Below, in pieces: positions 36,321 to 46,006 of a stretch of DNA of 64,000 nt. The DNA is from AP-15 sp963795485 (GTDB lineage: Bacteria; Pseudomonadota; Alphaproteobacteria; ATCC43930; CGMCC-115725), in contig CAWCIL010000008.1 of NCBI GenBank assembly GCA_963795485.1, forward strand, positions 1,054,001-1,118,000. Reading direction: 5' to 3'. Both the position numbers and the translations under genes were made by a program. Below the pieces are notes generated by a model. It saw only the letters and a program-made list of their open reading frames with translations. It made no database searches and was not told the origin of the DNA. Position 1 is the stretch's first letter. Every line of letters starts with the position of its first letter.

Positions 36321-38354
36321 CTATAGGAGCGAGCGGGCGGCCTCGGCAACCTTCTCGGCGGTAATGCCGAAATGCTGATAGACGGCCTCGCCGGGCGCCG
36401 AGGCGCCATAGCCGTGCATGCCGATAAAGGCGCCGCGCGGGCCGATCCAGCGGTCCCAGCCGAATTCGACCGCGGCCTCGACCCCGACCCTGGGTGCGGT
36501 GCCGAGGACCCGGTCGCGATATTCCTTGGGCTCGCACTCGAACAATTCCCAGCACGGCATCGAAACGACCGCAGCGCGGATGCCGTCCTTGGCGAGGGCG
36601 TCGCGCGCGGCAATCGCGACCGACACTTCCGAGCCGGTGGCGAGCAAGGTCACCTGGCGCCCGCCCTCGGCCTCAGCCAAGACATAGGCGCCCTGCGCCG
36701 AGCGGTTCTCGCTCGATCCGTCGCGGCGCAACAGCGGCAATCCCTGGCGGGTCAACGCCAATACGGAGGGGGCATCGCGCCGATGCAGCGCCAGCGCCCA
36801 GCATTCGGCGGTCTCGACCGCGTCGGCCGGACGGTAAAAGTGAAGCCCGGGGATCGCGCGCAATGCCGCCGGATGCTCGACCGGCTGATGGGTCGGCCCG
36901 TCCTCGCCGAGCCCGATCGAATCATGGGTCATCACATAGACGACGCCGAGGTTCGCGAACGCCGACAAGCGGATCGACGGGCGGCAATAATCGGTGAAGC
37001 ACAGAAAGGTTCCGCCATAGGGAATGAGCCCGCCATGCGCGGCAATGCCGTTCATCGCCGCCGCCATGCCGTGCTCGCGCACGCCATAATGGATGTAGCG
37101 GCCGGCATAATCGCCGGGGCGGACCTCTTTCAGATCCTTCGCCTTTGTGTTGTTCGAGGGCGTCAGATCGGCGGAGCCGCCAACGAGTTCGGGAACCACC
37201 CGGGTCAAGCTGTCGAGCACCGCGCCCGAGGCCTGGCGGGTGGCGATCTTGGCGCCGGATTTGCGAAAGCCGTCGCAGATTTCGCCGATCGCCTGGTCGA
37301 AGCCCGGCGGCAATTCGCGGCGCTGGCGGCGCTCAAATTCGGCGCGCCGATCCGGGGCCAGGGCCTGCAGCCGCGCTTCCCAGGCCTGGCGGGTGGCGGC
37401 GCCGCGCCCGCCCGCTTCGCGCCAAGCAGCGCCGACATCCTCGGGGACGACAAAGGGCGGGGCGGTCCAGCCGAGCCGCTCGCGCGCACCCTTGATCTCT
37501 TCGGCGCCGAGCGCGGTGCCGTGTGCCGCCGCGGTGCCGGCCTTGGTCGGCGCGCCAAAGGCGATGATCGTGCGGCAGGCGATCAGGCTCGGCCGGTCGC
37601 TCTTATGGGCGCGCTCGATCGCGGCGGCGATCGCGTCGGTATCGTGGCCATCGATGCGTTCCGCGGCCCAGCCATGGGCGCGGAAGCGCAGCACCTGGTC
37701 GTCGGAGACGGCGAGTTCGGTCGGCCCGTCGATCGAGATCGCATTGTCGTCGTACAGCACGATCAGCTTCGAGAGCCGCAGATGACCGGCGAGCGACAAC
37801 GCCTCGTGGCTGATCCCCTCCATCAGGCAGCCGTCGCCGCAGAACACGTAGGTGTGGTGGTCGACGACCTCCTCGCCGAATTGCGCGGCCAGCAGCCGTT
37901 CGGCCAGCGCCAGGCCGACCGAGTTGCCAAGCCCCTGACCGAGCGGCCCGGTCGTGACCTCGATGCCGCTCGCATGGCCGCGCTCGGGATGGCCGGCGGT
38001 GCGGCTGCCGAGCTGCCGGAACCGCTCGATCTCGGCCATCGTCATGTCGGGATAGCCGAGCAGATGCAGCAGGCCGTAGAGCAGCATCGAGCCGTGCCCG
38101 TTCGACAACACGAAGCGGTCGCGGTCGGGCCAATCCGGCGCCTGTGGGTCGAAGCGCAAATACTTCGTAAACAGCACGGTGGCGATGTCGGCCATCCCCA
38201 TCGGCATGCCGGGATGGCCGGATTTGGCTTTTTCGACCGCATCCATGGCGAGCGCACGCAGCGCGTCGGCCATATGGCGAAGCTTCGGGTCGCGCGGTGC
38301 GGGGAGCGGCGCGCGGGCGCGGACAGCGGCGGCGGAGACGGGAGCGTCGTTCAT
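36321..38354 (-). CDS. tkt: Transketolase
   Basis: 677 residues, full length. The N-terminal ThDP domain has KSGHPGMPMGMADI and GDGCLMEGISHEA; the middle domain has RYIHYGVREHGMAAAMNG and the transketolase motif THDSIGLGEDGPTHQP. It transfers two-carbon units between sugar phosphates in the pentose phosphate or Calvin cycle. First gene of the tkt-gap pair. The strand turns over at its start to the divergent cyclase gene at 38551. Confidence 0.96.
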   Translation of the reverse strand: MNDAPVSAAAVRARAPLPAPRDPKLRHMADALRALAMDAVEKAKSGHPGMPMGMADIATVLFTKYLRFDPQAPDWPDRDRFVLSNGHGSMLLYGLLHLLGYPDMTMAEIERFRQLGSRTAGHPERGHASGIEVTTGPLGQGLGNSVGLALAERLLAAQFGEEVVDHHTYVFCGDGCLMEGISHEALSLAGHLRLSKLIVLYDDNAISIDGPTELAVSDDQVLRFRAHGWAAERIDGHDTDAIAAAIERAHKSDRPSLIACRTIIAFGAPTKAGTAAAHGTALGAEEIKGARERLGWTAPPFVVPEDVGAAWREAGGRGAATRQAWEARLQALAPDRRAEFERRQRRELPPGFDQAIGEICDGFRKSGAKIATRQASGAVLDSLTRVVPELVGGSADLTPSNNTKAKDLKEVRPGDYAGRYIHYGVREHGMAAAMNGIAAHGGLIPYGGTFLCFTDYCRPSIRLSAFANLGVVYVMTHDSIGLGEDGPTHQPVEHPAALRAIPGLHFYRPADAVETAECWALALHRRDAPSVLALTRQGLPLLRRDGSSENRSAQGAYVLAEAEGGRQVTLLATGSEVSVAIAARDALAKDGIRAAVVSMPCWELFECEPKEYRDRVLGTAPRVGVEAAVEFGWDRWIGPRGAFIGMHGYGASAPGEAVYQHFGITAEKVAEAARSLL

Positions 38355-38550
38355 GGGCTTTATGATAGCGGCTCGCTCGATTAGGGCAAGGGCGGCCGAT
38401 CCGCCGAGCCACAGCGGTCCGCGATGCGAGGCCGAGGGCCGCTCGCCGGTTATCCGAGTTTATCGGGACCCCGATCGCGGCTATTCTTCGGGCGTCGTTG
38501 CACCGCGCCCAGGCCGAAGACCGGCGGTCTGGTCGCGAGGAGGATCGCCG

Positions 38551-39690
38551 ATGTCCTCGCCTGCACCGGGCAGCGCAGTCCCCTGCCCGGCCGCGTCTTC
38601 GGGCATACGCACACGCGGCTTGGGCCGCTCGATCTTCGTGCGATACGCCGCACGTCAACGGGGTCTTCTTCCTGCGGCGTTGGCCGGCGGATTCATCGCC
38701 GGTATCATCTACCGCTTTCTGATGGATCCTGCCGCCGAGCAGGATCCATTAAACTATCTGCGCAGCGCGCTGCACGGGGTCGGCATTGGGCTGACCGCGT
38801 GGGCAGTGCAGATCGGGTTCGCCGCAACCGCCCGGTCCTCGTTCGGCGCCGCGCTCAGGCGTTTGCCGGTCGCGGGCGAAGTCCTGATCCGGTCGATCGT
38901 CATGACCTCCGCATTGGTCAGCGCCGGCGTCTCGTTGCAGTTCGTGATCTACGCCGAGCCGCTGGGGCTGCACTGGTTGACCCTGGATTGGTTCACCACG
39001 ACCCTGCCGTGGATCGTCGCGATCGGGTTCGGCATATCGCTGGTTTTTGGCGCGATCACCGAGGCTGGCCGGCTGATCGGCAGACCGATGCTGGCGAGCG
39101 TGGTGTTGGGAACCTATCATCGCCCGGCGCGCGAGCAGCGGATCGTGATGTTCCTCGATCTCGCCGGCTCGACGCGGCTCGCTGAGGAGATGGGCGAGCT
39201 GCGGGTGCACGATTTGATCACCCGGTTCTTCTTCGATATCGACGAACCGATCGGCGACCATGATGGCGCGGTGCACGCTTATGTCGGCGACGAGGTGATC
39301 GTCACCTGGCCGGTCGCCCCCGACCCGGCGCGCAATGCGCGGTCCCTCTCGTGCTTTTTTGCGATCGAGCGCAAGATGGCTCGTCTCGCGGCCGAGTATG
39401 ACCGCGAGTTTGGCGTCGTGCCGCGCTTCCGCGCCGGGCTGCATGCCGGCCCGGTGATCGTCAGCGAATGCGGCGATACCAAACGCCAGCTCGCCTATTT
39501 CGGCGACACGATGAACGTCGCGGCCAGGCTGTGCGAGCACTGCAAGGCGATCGACCAGCGCCTGGTCGTCTCGGGCGACCTGCTGCGCCGGCTGACGATC
39601 CCGCCCGATCTGCAGGTCGGCGACGGCGAGCGCATCGCGCTGCGCGGGCGGCAGCAGCCGGTCGAAACCCACGCGATCCGGCAGGCGTAG
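38551..39690 (+). CDS. Membrane-anchored class III adenylate/guanylate cyclase
   Basis: 379 residues from ATG 38551, with GAGGAG upstream. Residues 38-180 hold about four membrane segments; the cytosolic catalytic domain starts near 195. Metal-binding Asp203 (FLDLAGST) and Asp247 (YVGDEV) are present. The position that is usually a purine-selecting lysine is Ala243 (VHAYVGDE), so nucleotide specificity, or even activity, is open. The last codons and the TAG stop lie inside a palindromic repeat arm (39682-39716), so the original C-terminus may have been altered by insertion. Confidence 0.85.
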   Translation: MSSPAPGSAVPCPAASSGIRTRGLGRSIFVRYAARQRGLLPAALAGGFIAGIIYRFLMDPAAEQDPLNYLRSALHGVGIGLTAWAVQIGFAATARSSFGAALRRLPVAGEVLIRSIVMTSALVSAGVSLQFVIYAEPLGLHWLTLDWFTTTLPWIVAIGFGISLVFGAITEAGRLIGRPMLASVVLGTYHRPAREQRIVMFLDLAGSTRLAEEMGELRVHDLITRFFFDIDEPIGDHDGAVHAYVGDEVIVTWPVAPDPARNARSLSCFFAIERKMARLAAEYDREFGVVPRFRAGLHAGPVIVSECGDTKRQLAYFGDTMNVAARLCEHCKAIDQRLVVSGDLLRRLTIPPDLQVGDGERIALRGRQQPVETHAIRQA

Positions 39691-39866
39691 GGCAGAACAG
39701 CGCAGCGCATTCCGCCTTTCGCCGAGGCTGTGCATACTCTTTATATTACTCGATGCTGGACTATCGACGCAACCGGATTCCGGGCGGATCCCCGCATCGG
39801 GCGGAAGGCAAGCAATCGCAGCGGCGGCAAGCGGCGGAATGCACTACGGTTTCCGCCCTACGCCTG
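39682..39866. repeat. MITE-like palindromic element, copy 1
   Basis: The left arm 39682-39716 and right arm 39833-39866 are imperfect inverted repeats of about 34 bases sharing CAGGCGTAGGGC and TGCATTCCGCC-like ends. The 185-base element has no coding capacity. Its core CGTAGGGCGGA is the same as in the element at 41018-41149. It overlaps the last nine bases of the cyclase gene. Confidence 0.65.
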
Positions 39867-39939
39867 CTGAACCGCATGACCGCGGTCTCGGAATCCAGGG
39901 TAGCGTCTCTCGTCGGCTTTTTGGAGTCTGTGCAACGTA

Positions 39940-40970
39940 ATGGATGATCCCTCCAAAATCTCCGCACAATTGCCTGTCACCGGATTACCCGGTCAGAACG
40001 CCTCTCATGTGGTCGTACCAATATTTCCCGAAGGTGATCCACGAAACCAAGGTGGTCCCGTGGGGCTTCCCGGCGATTACGAGGTCACGTTTACGTTTAA
40101 CCGTCCTGGCTACCCTCTTGTGCCGGAAAAAGAAATAACCTCGAGCGACAATCTAGAAGGAGATTCCCACCTCAAACTCACAGAGATATTTCGTCTAGAA
40201 ACCTCTGTTCGACGGAATAAAGCACATTTTTGAAGGAAAGCCCAACTCAAGGGGGTTCCTCGCATCATTGACGATCCAAGGCCACGCGGAGAACTTGAAA
40301 AATGCGCGTGACAAATTCTATAGAGCATTGGCTCCTACGTTGAGTAATTTTTCTCTGCGGTGGGATATCCCCTTAGTTATTTATCAAGTCGATGTTACGG
40401 AAATTCGGCGCGGGACGCGGCAAATCACGAAACAAAAATCCCTTCAGTGAGATAACGATAAACGGCGTCTTTGGAGTTTTGATAACTAACGAATTGATGA
40501 CATATGGTGCAGTGTACAGAGAGGCACTGACGAGTGAGAGTACGATGTATCAATTCCTCTGTTATTTCAGAATAATCGAGAGCATACGAGCACGACGAAA
40601 ACGCCTAGAGCGCGAGTTCGTAAAATCTGGCAAAACATACACGATACCAGTGGAAGTATATCCATATACTAAGTTAGAGGTGATCAGGTGGCTCAATGAT
40701 ATTTTTCCCGTAAAACCGTCAAAATGGGATGAAATGGCGGTACAAAGTATATTGGTGCCAGAGGCAAGAGGTAGAAAATTCCGGGTCATTGTCGAAGAGC
40801 AGCTCAAAAACATCCGCGATAATATAGCGCATACAATTTTACGGCGCGAAGGTGAGATAGTGTTAATCGATGACCATCTGTCGCAAGATAAGGTAGAAAA
40901 ATGGCTGCCGGCAACCAAATGTATCGCGCGTGCAATGCTCAGGAACGATTTCGGTGCTGCCTTTTCGTAA
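39940..40970 (+). pseudogene. MauJ-like/HEPN-motif protein, two apparent frameshifts
   Basis: Three frames join into about 342 residues. The first (MDDPSKISAQLPV...) runs to about 40200. The second (FEGKPNSRGFLASLTIQGHAE, in blocks; WDIPLVIYQVDVTEIRRGTRQ) runs to about 40437. The third (NPFSEITINGVFGVL, then LMTYGAVYREALTSES) runs to the stop. The second junction sits in a run of five A and is solved by removing one. The C-terminal part carries R-x4-H (NIRDNIAHTIL), a HEPN-type motif found in RNases and abortive-infection proteins, and resembles proteins annotated as MauJ. Much more AT-rich than its surroundings. No methylamine genes are present, so a MauJ role is doubtful. Confidence 0.55.
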
Positions 40971-41017
40971 AAATGTCGTTAATTTGAGAGGGTCTGAATG
41001 ACTGTCGTCGCGACACG

Positions 41018-41149
41018 CGTAGGGCGGATGCGATCCGCCGCCTTGGCTTTTCCCGCCGGTCGTTTCATGACGGGAGCGGCGTGATGGGCGAACTCTTACT
41101 GTTGACCTGCATGGCCCGCGCAAAGAAGGCGGATTGCATCCGCCCTACG
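41018..41149. repeat. MITE-like palindromic element, copy 2
   Basis: The left arm 41018-41044 (CGTAGGGCGGATGCGATCCG, then CCGCCTT) and right arm 41126-41149 are near-perfect inverted repeats. The spacer of about 80 bases has no gene. It shares the core CGTAGGGCGGA with copy 1. The two copies bracket the AT-rich HEPN-motif gene. The rest of the gap 40971-41272 holds nothing else I recognise. Confidence 0.65.
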
Positions 41150-41272
41150 GCTATTGCCGGGGAGGTTGGTGGGGCGCATCGGCGATAAGCCGGCCGGGGC
41201 GGGGAGGAGGATTGTTTCGGGGCGGGGGGTTAGGTAGGCTGGGCCTCAGCAAGTAAGGGGAGGGCCTGACAC

Positions 41273-42220
41273 ATGGCGACCATCGTTGGCCAGGGCGACT
41301 ATAAGTACGAGATCAAGGAAGACTGGGCGAAATTGCCCGAGGGCTGGTCGTTCAAGGAGGTGGCGGCGGTCGGGGTCGACAAAAACGACAATGTCTATGC
41401 CTTTGGCCGCGGCGAGCATCCGATGATGGTGTTCGACCGCCAGGGGAATTTTCTGCGCTCGTGGGGCGAAGGCCAGTATCCGCGGGCGCACGGCGTCCAT
41501 ATGGGGCCGGACGACTCGATCTACCTGACTGACGATGGCGGCCATTTCGTGCGCAAATGCTCGCTCGACGGCAAAGTATTGCTGGAGTTGGGCGTGCCCG
41601 GCACTCCGGCGCCCTATCTCTCCGGCGAGCCGTTCAACCGCTGCACCCATACGGCACTGTCGCCGAAAGGCGAGATCTACGTCTCGGACGGCTACGGCAA
41701 CGCGAAAGTTCACAAATATTCGCCGGACGGCAAATTGCTGATGTCGTGGGGCGAGCCCGGCAGCGATGCCGGCCAGTTCAACCTCGTTCACAACATCTGC
41801 ACCGACGCCGACGGCTGGGTCTATGTCGCCGACCGCGAGAACCATCGGGTCCAGGTGTTCGACGGCAACGGCAAGTACGAGACGCAGTGGAACAATCTGC
41901 ACCGGCCGTGCGGGCTCTACATGCCGTACAGCCATAACCCGGTCTGCTATATCGGCGAGCTTTCGGTCAACCGCCTCAACGCCAATCTCGGGCCGCGGGT
42001 CAGCATCGTTGATAATCAGGGCAAGCTGTTGTCGCGCATCGGCGATCCGTTTGCCGGACAGGCCCCGACCGCGTTCATCGGGCCGCACGGCCTGACGGTC
42101 GACAGCCGCGGCGACCTCTATGTCGGCGAGGTGTGCTGGACCCTGTGGCCGGGTCTGTTCCCGGGCCAGCCGCACCCACCGGGGCTGCGCGCCTTGCAGA
42201 AATACGAACGCGTGCATTGA
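41273..42220 (+). CDS. NHL-repeat six-bladed beta-propeller protein (peptidyl-hydroxyglycine lyase-like)
   Basis: 315 residues without a signal peptide. At least five NHL-type blades are visible, such as VDKNDNVYAFGRGEHPMMVF, DDSIYLTDDGGHFVRKCS, GEIYVSDGYGNAKVHKYS and DGWVYVADRENHRVQVFD. The fold resembles peptidyl-alpha-hydroxyglycine lyase and related scaffold or lyase proteins; the enzymatic role is unproven. The start at 41273 follows GGGGAGGG. It stands alone, convergent with panB. Confidence 0.78.
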   Translation: MATIVGQGDYKYEIKEDWAKLPEGWSFKEVAAVGVDKNDNVYAFGRGEHPMMVFDRQGNFLRSWGEGQYPRAHGVHMGPDDSIYLTDDGGHFVRKCSLDGKVLLELGVPGTPAPYLSGEPFNRCTHTALSPKGEIYVSDGYGNAKVHKYSPDGKLLMSWGEPGSDAGQFNLVHNICTDADGWVYVADRENHRVQVFDGNGKYETQWNNLHRPCGLYMPYSHNPVCYIGELSVNRLNANLGPRVSIVDNQGKLLSRIGDPFAGQAPTAFIGPHGLTVDSRGDLYVGEVCWTLWPGLFPGQPHPPGLRALQKYERVH

Positions 42221-42277
42221 GGAGAGCGGGCGCGCCTCGCCGGTCGTCTTGATCCGGTCGTCTTGATAAGCCGATCG

Positions 42278-43123
42278 TTAGCCGCGCTTGGTGCCGAAGC
42301 AGTGTTCGGGGCCGGGGAAACGGCGGGCGCGGACATCGGCGGCGTAGCTTTCGGCGGCGGCGGAGATCAATGGCGCCAGCTCGGCGTAGCGCTTGACGAA
42401 GCGCGGCGTGAACTCGGTGAAGACGCCGAGGACATCGTCGGTGACCAGGATCTGGCCGTCGCATGCCGGCGAGGCGCCGATGCCGATCGTCGGCACCGGC
42501 ACCTTCTCGGTGATGGTGTGGGCCACGCTCTCGATGGTCCCTTCGATGACGATCGCGAAGGCGCCGGCCGCGGCGATCGCGGCCGCATCGGCGGCGACCT
42601 GCTCGGCCTGCTCGCCGCGGCCCTGCACCTTGAACCCGCCGGCGGCGTTGACCGATTGCGGCATCAGCCCGACATGGCCCATGACCGGCACCCCGCGGCG
42701 GGCGAGGAACCGCACGGTCTCGGCCATTTCGGCGCCGCCTTCGAGCTTGACCGCGGCGCAGCCGGTCTCGGCCATGATGCGGGCGGCATTGCCGAACGCC
42801 TGCTCGGGCGACGCCTGATAGGCCCCGAACGGCAGGTCAACCACGACCAGGGCCCGCGTGGTGGCGCGCATTACCGCCGCACCGTGCGCGACCATCATAT
42901 CGACGGTTACCGGCAGGGTGCTGTCGAAGCCGTAGACCACCATGCCGAGCGAATCCCCGACCAATAAAAAATCCACATGGGGATCGAGAAGACGCGCGAT
43001 CGGGGCGGTGTAGGCGGTCAGCCCGACGATCGGCGCGCCGCCTTTGGCGAAATCGCCGATCCCGCGTCGCCTTACGCGCCCGGGAGAACTTGGCGAGCTG
43101 TGACCTGCGGTTTGTGCGCTCAT
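42278..43123 (-). CDS. panB: 3-methyl-2-oxobutanoate hydroxymethyltransferase
   Basis: 281 residues from ATG 43123, which has GAAGGAA upstream; the frame runs further up but without family residues. It makes ketopantoate from ketoisovalerate and methylene-tetrahydrofolate, the first step of pantothenate synthesis. The Mg-binding block LLVGDSLGMVVYG, VKLEGG, MGHVGLMPQ and IGIGASPACDGQ are all conserved. panC is not in the window. Divergent from the molybdopterin enzyme, 70 bases apart. Confidence 0.95.
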   Translation of the reverse strand: MSAQTAGHSSPSSPGRVRRRGIGDFAKGGAPIVGLTAYTAPIARLLDPHVDFLLVGDSLGMVVYGFDSTLPVTVDMMVAHGAAVMRATTRALVVVDLPFGAYQASPEQAFGNAARIMAETGCAAVKLEGGAEMAETVRFLARRGVPVMGHVGLMPQSVNAAGGFKVQGRGEQAEQVAADAAAIAAAGAFAIVIEGTIESVAHTITEKVPVPTIGIGASPACDGQILVTDDVLGVFTEFTPRFVKRYAELAPLISAAAESYAADVRARRFPGPEHCFGTKRG

Positions 43124-43193
43124 GACGAATTCCTTCGCCCCGGTGTAAACGCCCTCGCCACGAGTTACACTCCCCCGAGCTTGGGGGCCAACG

Positions 43194-45557
43194 ATGAATG
43201 ATATTATCGCCATTGCGAGCCTGCGCAGCCTCGGCGCCATCGGGCAGCCGGTGCGCCGCAAGGAGGACCAGCGGCTCTTAACCGGGCAGGGTCGGTTCAG
43301 CGACGACTTCGCTCTGCCAGGGCAGGCCTATGCGGCGGTGGTGCGCTCGCCCTATCCGCATGCCCGGATCGTGCGTGTCGAGGTTGGGCGAGCGGCGGCG
43401 ATGGCGGGAGTGCTCGGGGTCTTGACCGGCAAGGATTGCCTCGCTGACGGGCTCCGGCCGATCCCGCACAGCCCGGTGCCCTCGACGCGCTACGACATGA
43501 AGCTGACCGGCCCGGATGGCGGCGCGATCTTTATCGGGCCGCAGATGATGCTGCCGGCGGACAAGGTGCGCCATGTCGGCGAGGCGATGGCGATGGTGGT
43601 GGCCGAGACGGCGGCGCAGGCCCAGGACGCGGCCGAGGCGGTCATCGTCGAATACGACGAGCTGCCCTGGGTGGCGCAGATCAAGGATGCGCTGCGGCCC
43701 GGAGCGCCGGCGGTCTGGGACGAGGTGCGGGACAATGTGCTGGTCGATACCGCGTTCGGTGACGCCCCGGCGACCGAGCGCGCCTTTGCCGCGGCCGACC
43801 ACGTCGTCGAGATGGAATTTCACATTGGCCGGGTGACCGGGGTGCCGATCGAGCCGCGCGCCGCACTCGGTCATTGGGACGCGGAGACCGGCCGCTATAC
43901 CCTGTGGGCCGGCAGCGGCGGGGCGGTTCGGCAAAAGGCCGAGCTGGCGGCGGTGTTGGGCGTCGCGCCCGAAAGGGTGCGGGTGCTGTCTTTCGATGTC
44001 GGCGGCAATTTCGGCACGCGCAACCGGCTCTATGTCGAATCGGCGCTGGCGGCGTGGGCGTCGCGCCGGCTCGGCCGCCCGGTCAAGTATACGTCGACCC
44101 GCTCCGAGGTGTTCCTCAGCGACTATCAGGGCCGCGACCTCCTGACCCGCGTCGCATTGGCGTTGCGCGCCGACGGCCGGTTTCTGGGTCTGCGCGCCGA
44201 CAACATCAGCAATGTCGGCGCCCGCTGCGCCTCCTTGTCGCCGCTGAGCAAGGGCTCGGCCCTGGTCACCGGCTCCTACGACATCGGGGCGGCGAGCCTG
44301 CGCTCGCGAGCGGTCTTTACCAACACGATGCCGACCAACGCCTATCGCAGCTCGGGTCGGCCGGAGGTGACCTATGCGATCGAGCGGCTGGTCGACGAGG
44401 CGGCGCGCCGGCTCGGCATCGACCGGGTGGCGCTGCGCCGCATGAACCTCGTCGGGCCGCAAGCTATGCCCTATGCCAACGCGGTCGGTGCCCGTTACGA
44501 CAGCGGCACCTACGAGGCCAACATGGACCTGGCGATGCGGACCGCCGAGTGGGACGGGTTTGCGGCGCGGCGGGCGGCGGCCGAGGCGCGCGGCCGGCTG
44601 CTCGGGCTGGGCCTGGCGAACTATGTGGAATCCTCGATCGGGGCGCCGCGCGAGCGCAGCGAGATCACGGTGACGCCAAAGGGCCGGGTCGAGGTGGTGA
44701 TCGGCACCGGCCCGAGCGGACAGGGCCACGAGACGAGCTTCGCGCAGGTGGTCGGCGCGCTGCTGTCGGTTCCGGTCGAGAGCATCGACGTCATCATGGG
44801 CGACACCGATGTCGTCAGCCTCGGCGGCGGCTCGCATTCGGGCCGCTCGATGCGCCATTCGGCGACCTTGTTCGCGATGGCCGCACCGGAATTGATCGCC
44901 CAGGGGAAGGCGGTGGCGGCCCGCCTGCTCGAAGCGGATGCGGCGGAGGTCGAATTTGCCGACGGGCGGTTTTCGGCGCCCCGCACCAACCGGAGCTTCG
45001 ATTTTCTCGAACTCGCGAGGGAGGGCGCGCGGCTCGGCGCCGCGGGGAAGATCGCGGTCACGACCGACAACGAGATGCACGACCCGGTGTTTCCGAACGG
45101 CTGTGCGGTGTGCGAGGTCGAGGTCGATCCCGAAACCGGCATGGTCGAGATCGCCCGCTATTCGGTCGTGGACGATGTCGGGCGGTGCATCAACCCGTTG
45201 ATCGTGCACGGACAGACCCATGGCGGCGCGGCCCAGGGAGTGGGCCAGGCGATGTGGGAGGAATGCGCGATCGACCCGGCCTCGGGCCAGCCGCTGTCGG
45301 GCTCGTTCCTCGATTACGGCATGCCGCGCTCGGACAACCTGCCGTCGTTCGCGACCAGGATCGTCGAGGTGCTGTCGCCGACCAACCCGTTCGGCATCAA
45401 GGCGGGCGGCGAAGGCGGCACCACCCCGGCGCTCGCGGTCGTGATCAGCGCCATCCTCGACGCCCTCGCCCCGCTCGGCGTGCGCGACCTCGCGATGCCC
45501 GCCACCCCGCTCAAGGTGTGGCAGGCGATCCAGAGGGCGCGGCAACGATCCCTCTGA
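43194..45557 (+). CDS. Xanthine-dehydrogenase-family molybdopterin-binding large subunit (CoxL form II-like)
   Basis: 787 residues, full length. It has the a/b hammerhead N-terminus (GQPVRRKEDQRLLTGQGRF, in parts), the Moco-binding region FGTRNRLYVESALAAWASRR, and, where CO dehydrogenase form I has AYxCSFR, the form II-like AYRSSGR at residues 383-389. The C-terminal GGEGGTT contains the catalytic glutamate. Such subunits hydroxylate aldehydes, purines or heterocycles with FAD and 2Fe-2S partners. Neither partner gene is next to it. The substrate cannot be stated. Confidence 0.88.
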   Translation: MNDIIAIASLRSLGAIGQPVRRKEDQRLLTGQGRFSDDFALPGQAYAAVVRSPYPHARIVRVEVGRAAAMAGVLGVLTGKDCLADGLRPIPHSPVPSTRYDMKLTGPDGGAIFIGPQMMLPADKVRHVGEAMAMVVAETAAQAQDAAEAVIVEYDELPWVAQIKDALRPGAPAVWDEVRDNVLVDTAFGDAPATERAFAAADHVVEMEFHIGRVTGVPIEPRAALGHWDAETGRYTLWAGSGGAVRQKAELAAVLGVAPERVRVLSFDVGGNFGTRNRLYVESALAAWASRRLGRPVKYTSTRSEVFLSDYQGRDLLTRVALALRADGRFLGLRADNISNVGARCASLSPLSKGSALVTGSYDIGAASLRSRAVFTNTMPTNAYRSSGRPEVTYAIERLVDEAARRLGIDRVALRRMNLVGPQAMPYANAVGARYDSGTYEANMDLAMRTAEWDGFAARRAAAEARGRLLGLGLANYVESSIGAPRERSEITVTPKGRVEVVIGTGPSGQGHETSFAQVVGALLSVPVESIDVIMGDTDVVSLGGGSHSGRSMRHSATLFAMAAPELIAQGKAVAARLLEADAAEVEFADGRFSAPRTNRSFDFLELAREGARLGAAGKIAVTTDNEMHDPVFPNGCAVCEVEVDPETGMVEIARYSVVDDVGRCINPLIVHGQTHGGAAQGVGQAMWEECAIDPASGQPLSGSFLDYGMPRSDNLPSFATRIVEVLSPTNPFGIKAGGEGGTTPALAVVISAILDALAPLGVRDLAMPATPLKVWQAIQRARQRSL

Positions 45558-45925
45558 CCGCGCGCGGAATTCCTCAGCCTTGGCAATAAAGGCCGCGACT
45601 TCTCCCGCATCGGGCGTACCTGCGTCGCCGCCCTCGGCCCGAAATTCCTGCGCCTCGTTTCGATCATCCCGCCTCGGGCCGGGGTTGGATTCGTTTTGGC
45701 CATAGCGTCCTGTTCCCGGGATTCCGCTGCTCTCGTCGCAAAATTATAGGCCTGACTTCGGCACGCGAGAAAAGCTCCGGCCCCGCTGGTCCCCATCGCC
45801 GCGCCCAGCTCAACGCGCGCACCGCGATTTCGGCGGCGAGACCCAGCCTTCGGAGCGCCGTCGACACTGGCAGGATCGATCTTCCGATGGCGAGCGGGTG
45901 CAGCGCGCCCGCCCTTATTCGCCCA

Positions 45926-45961
45926 GCTCTTAACCCGGCTCTTATCCCGGCTCTTATTAAG
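45926..45961. repeat. Three 12-bp tandem repeats
   Basis: GCTCTTAACCCG, GCTCTTATCCCG and GCTCTTATTAAG follow each other directly. About 11 bases later GACGGGTTAAG is an inverted match to the first copy. The position, 150-180 bases before the PEP-CTERM gene, fits an operator, but this is inference. Confidence 0.5.
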
Positions 45962-46006
45962 GTGAACGAGACGGGTTAAGCACGAATCCCGGCAGCATTT
46001 GGGCGA

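Noticed and set aside
40392..40970. Methylamine utilisation function for the MauJ-like gene
   Set aside because: No mau cluster genes occur in the window, and the HEPN-type motif and AT-rich context fit a different role better.
43278..45545. 755-residue open frame opposite the molybdopterin subunit
   Set aside because: Entirely antisense to an intact conserved gene; low-complexity Arg/Gly/Ala composition.
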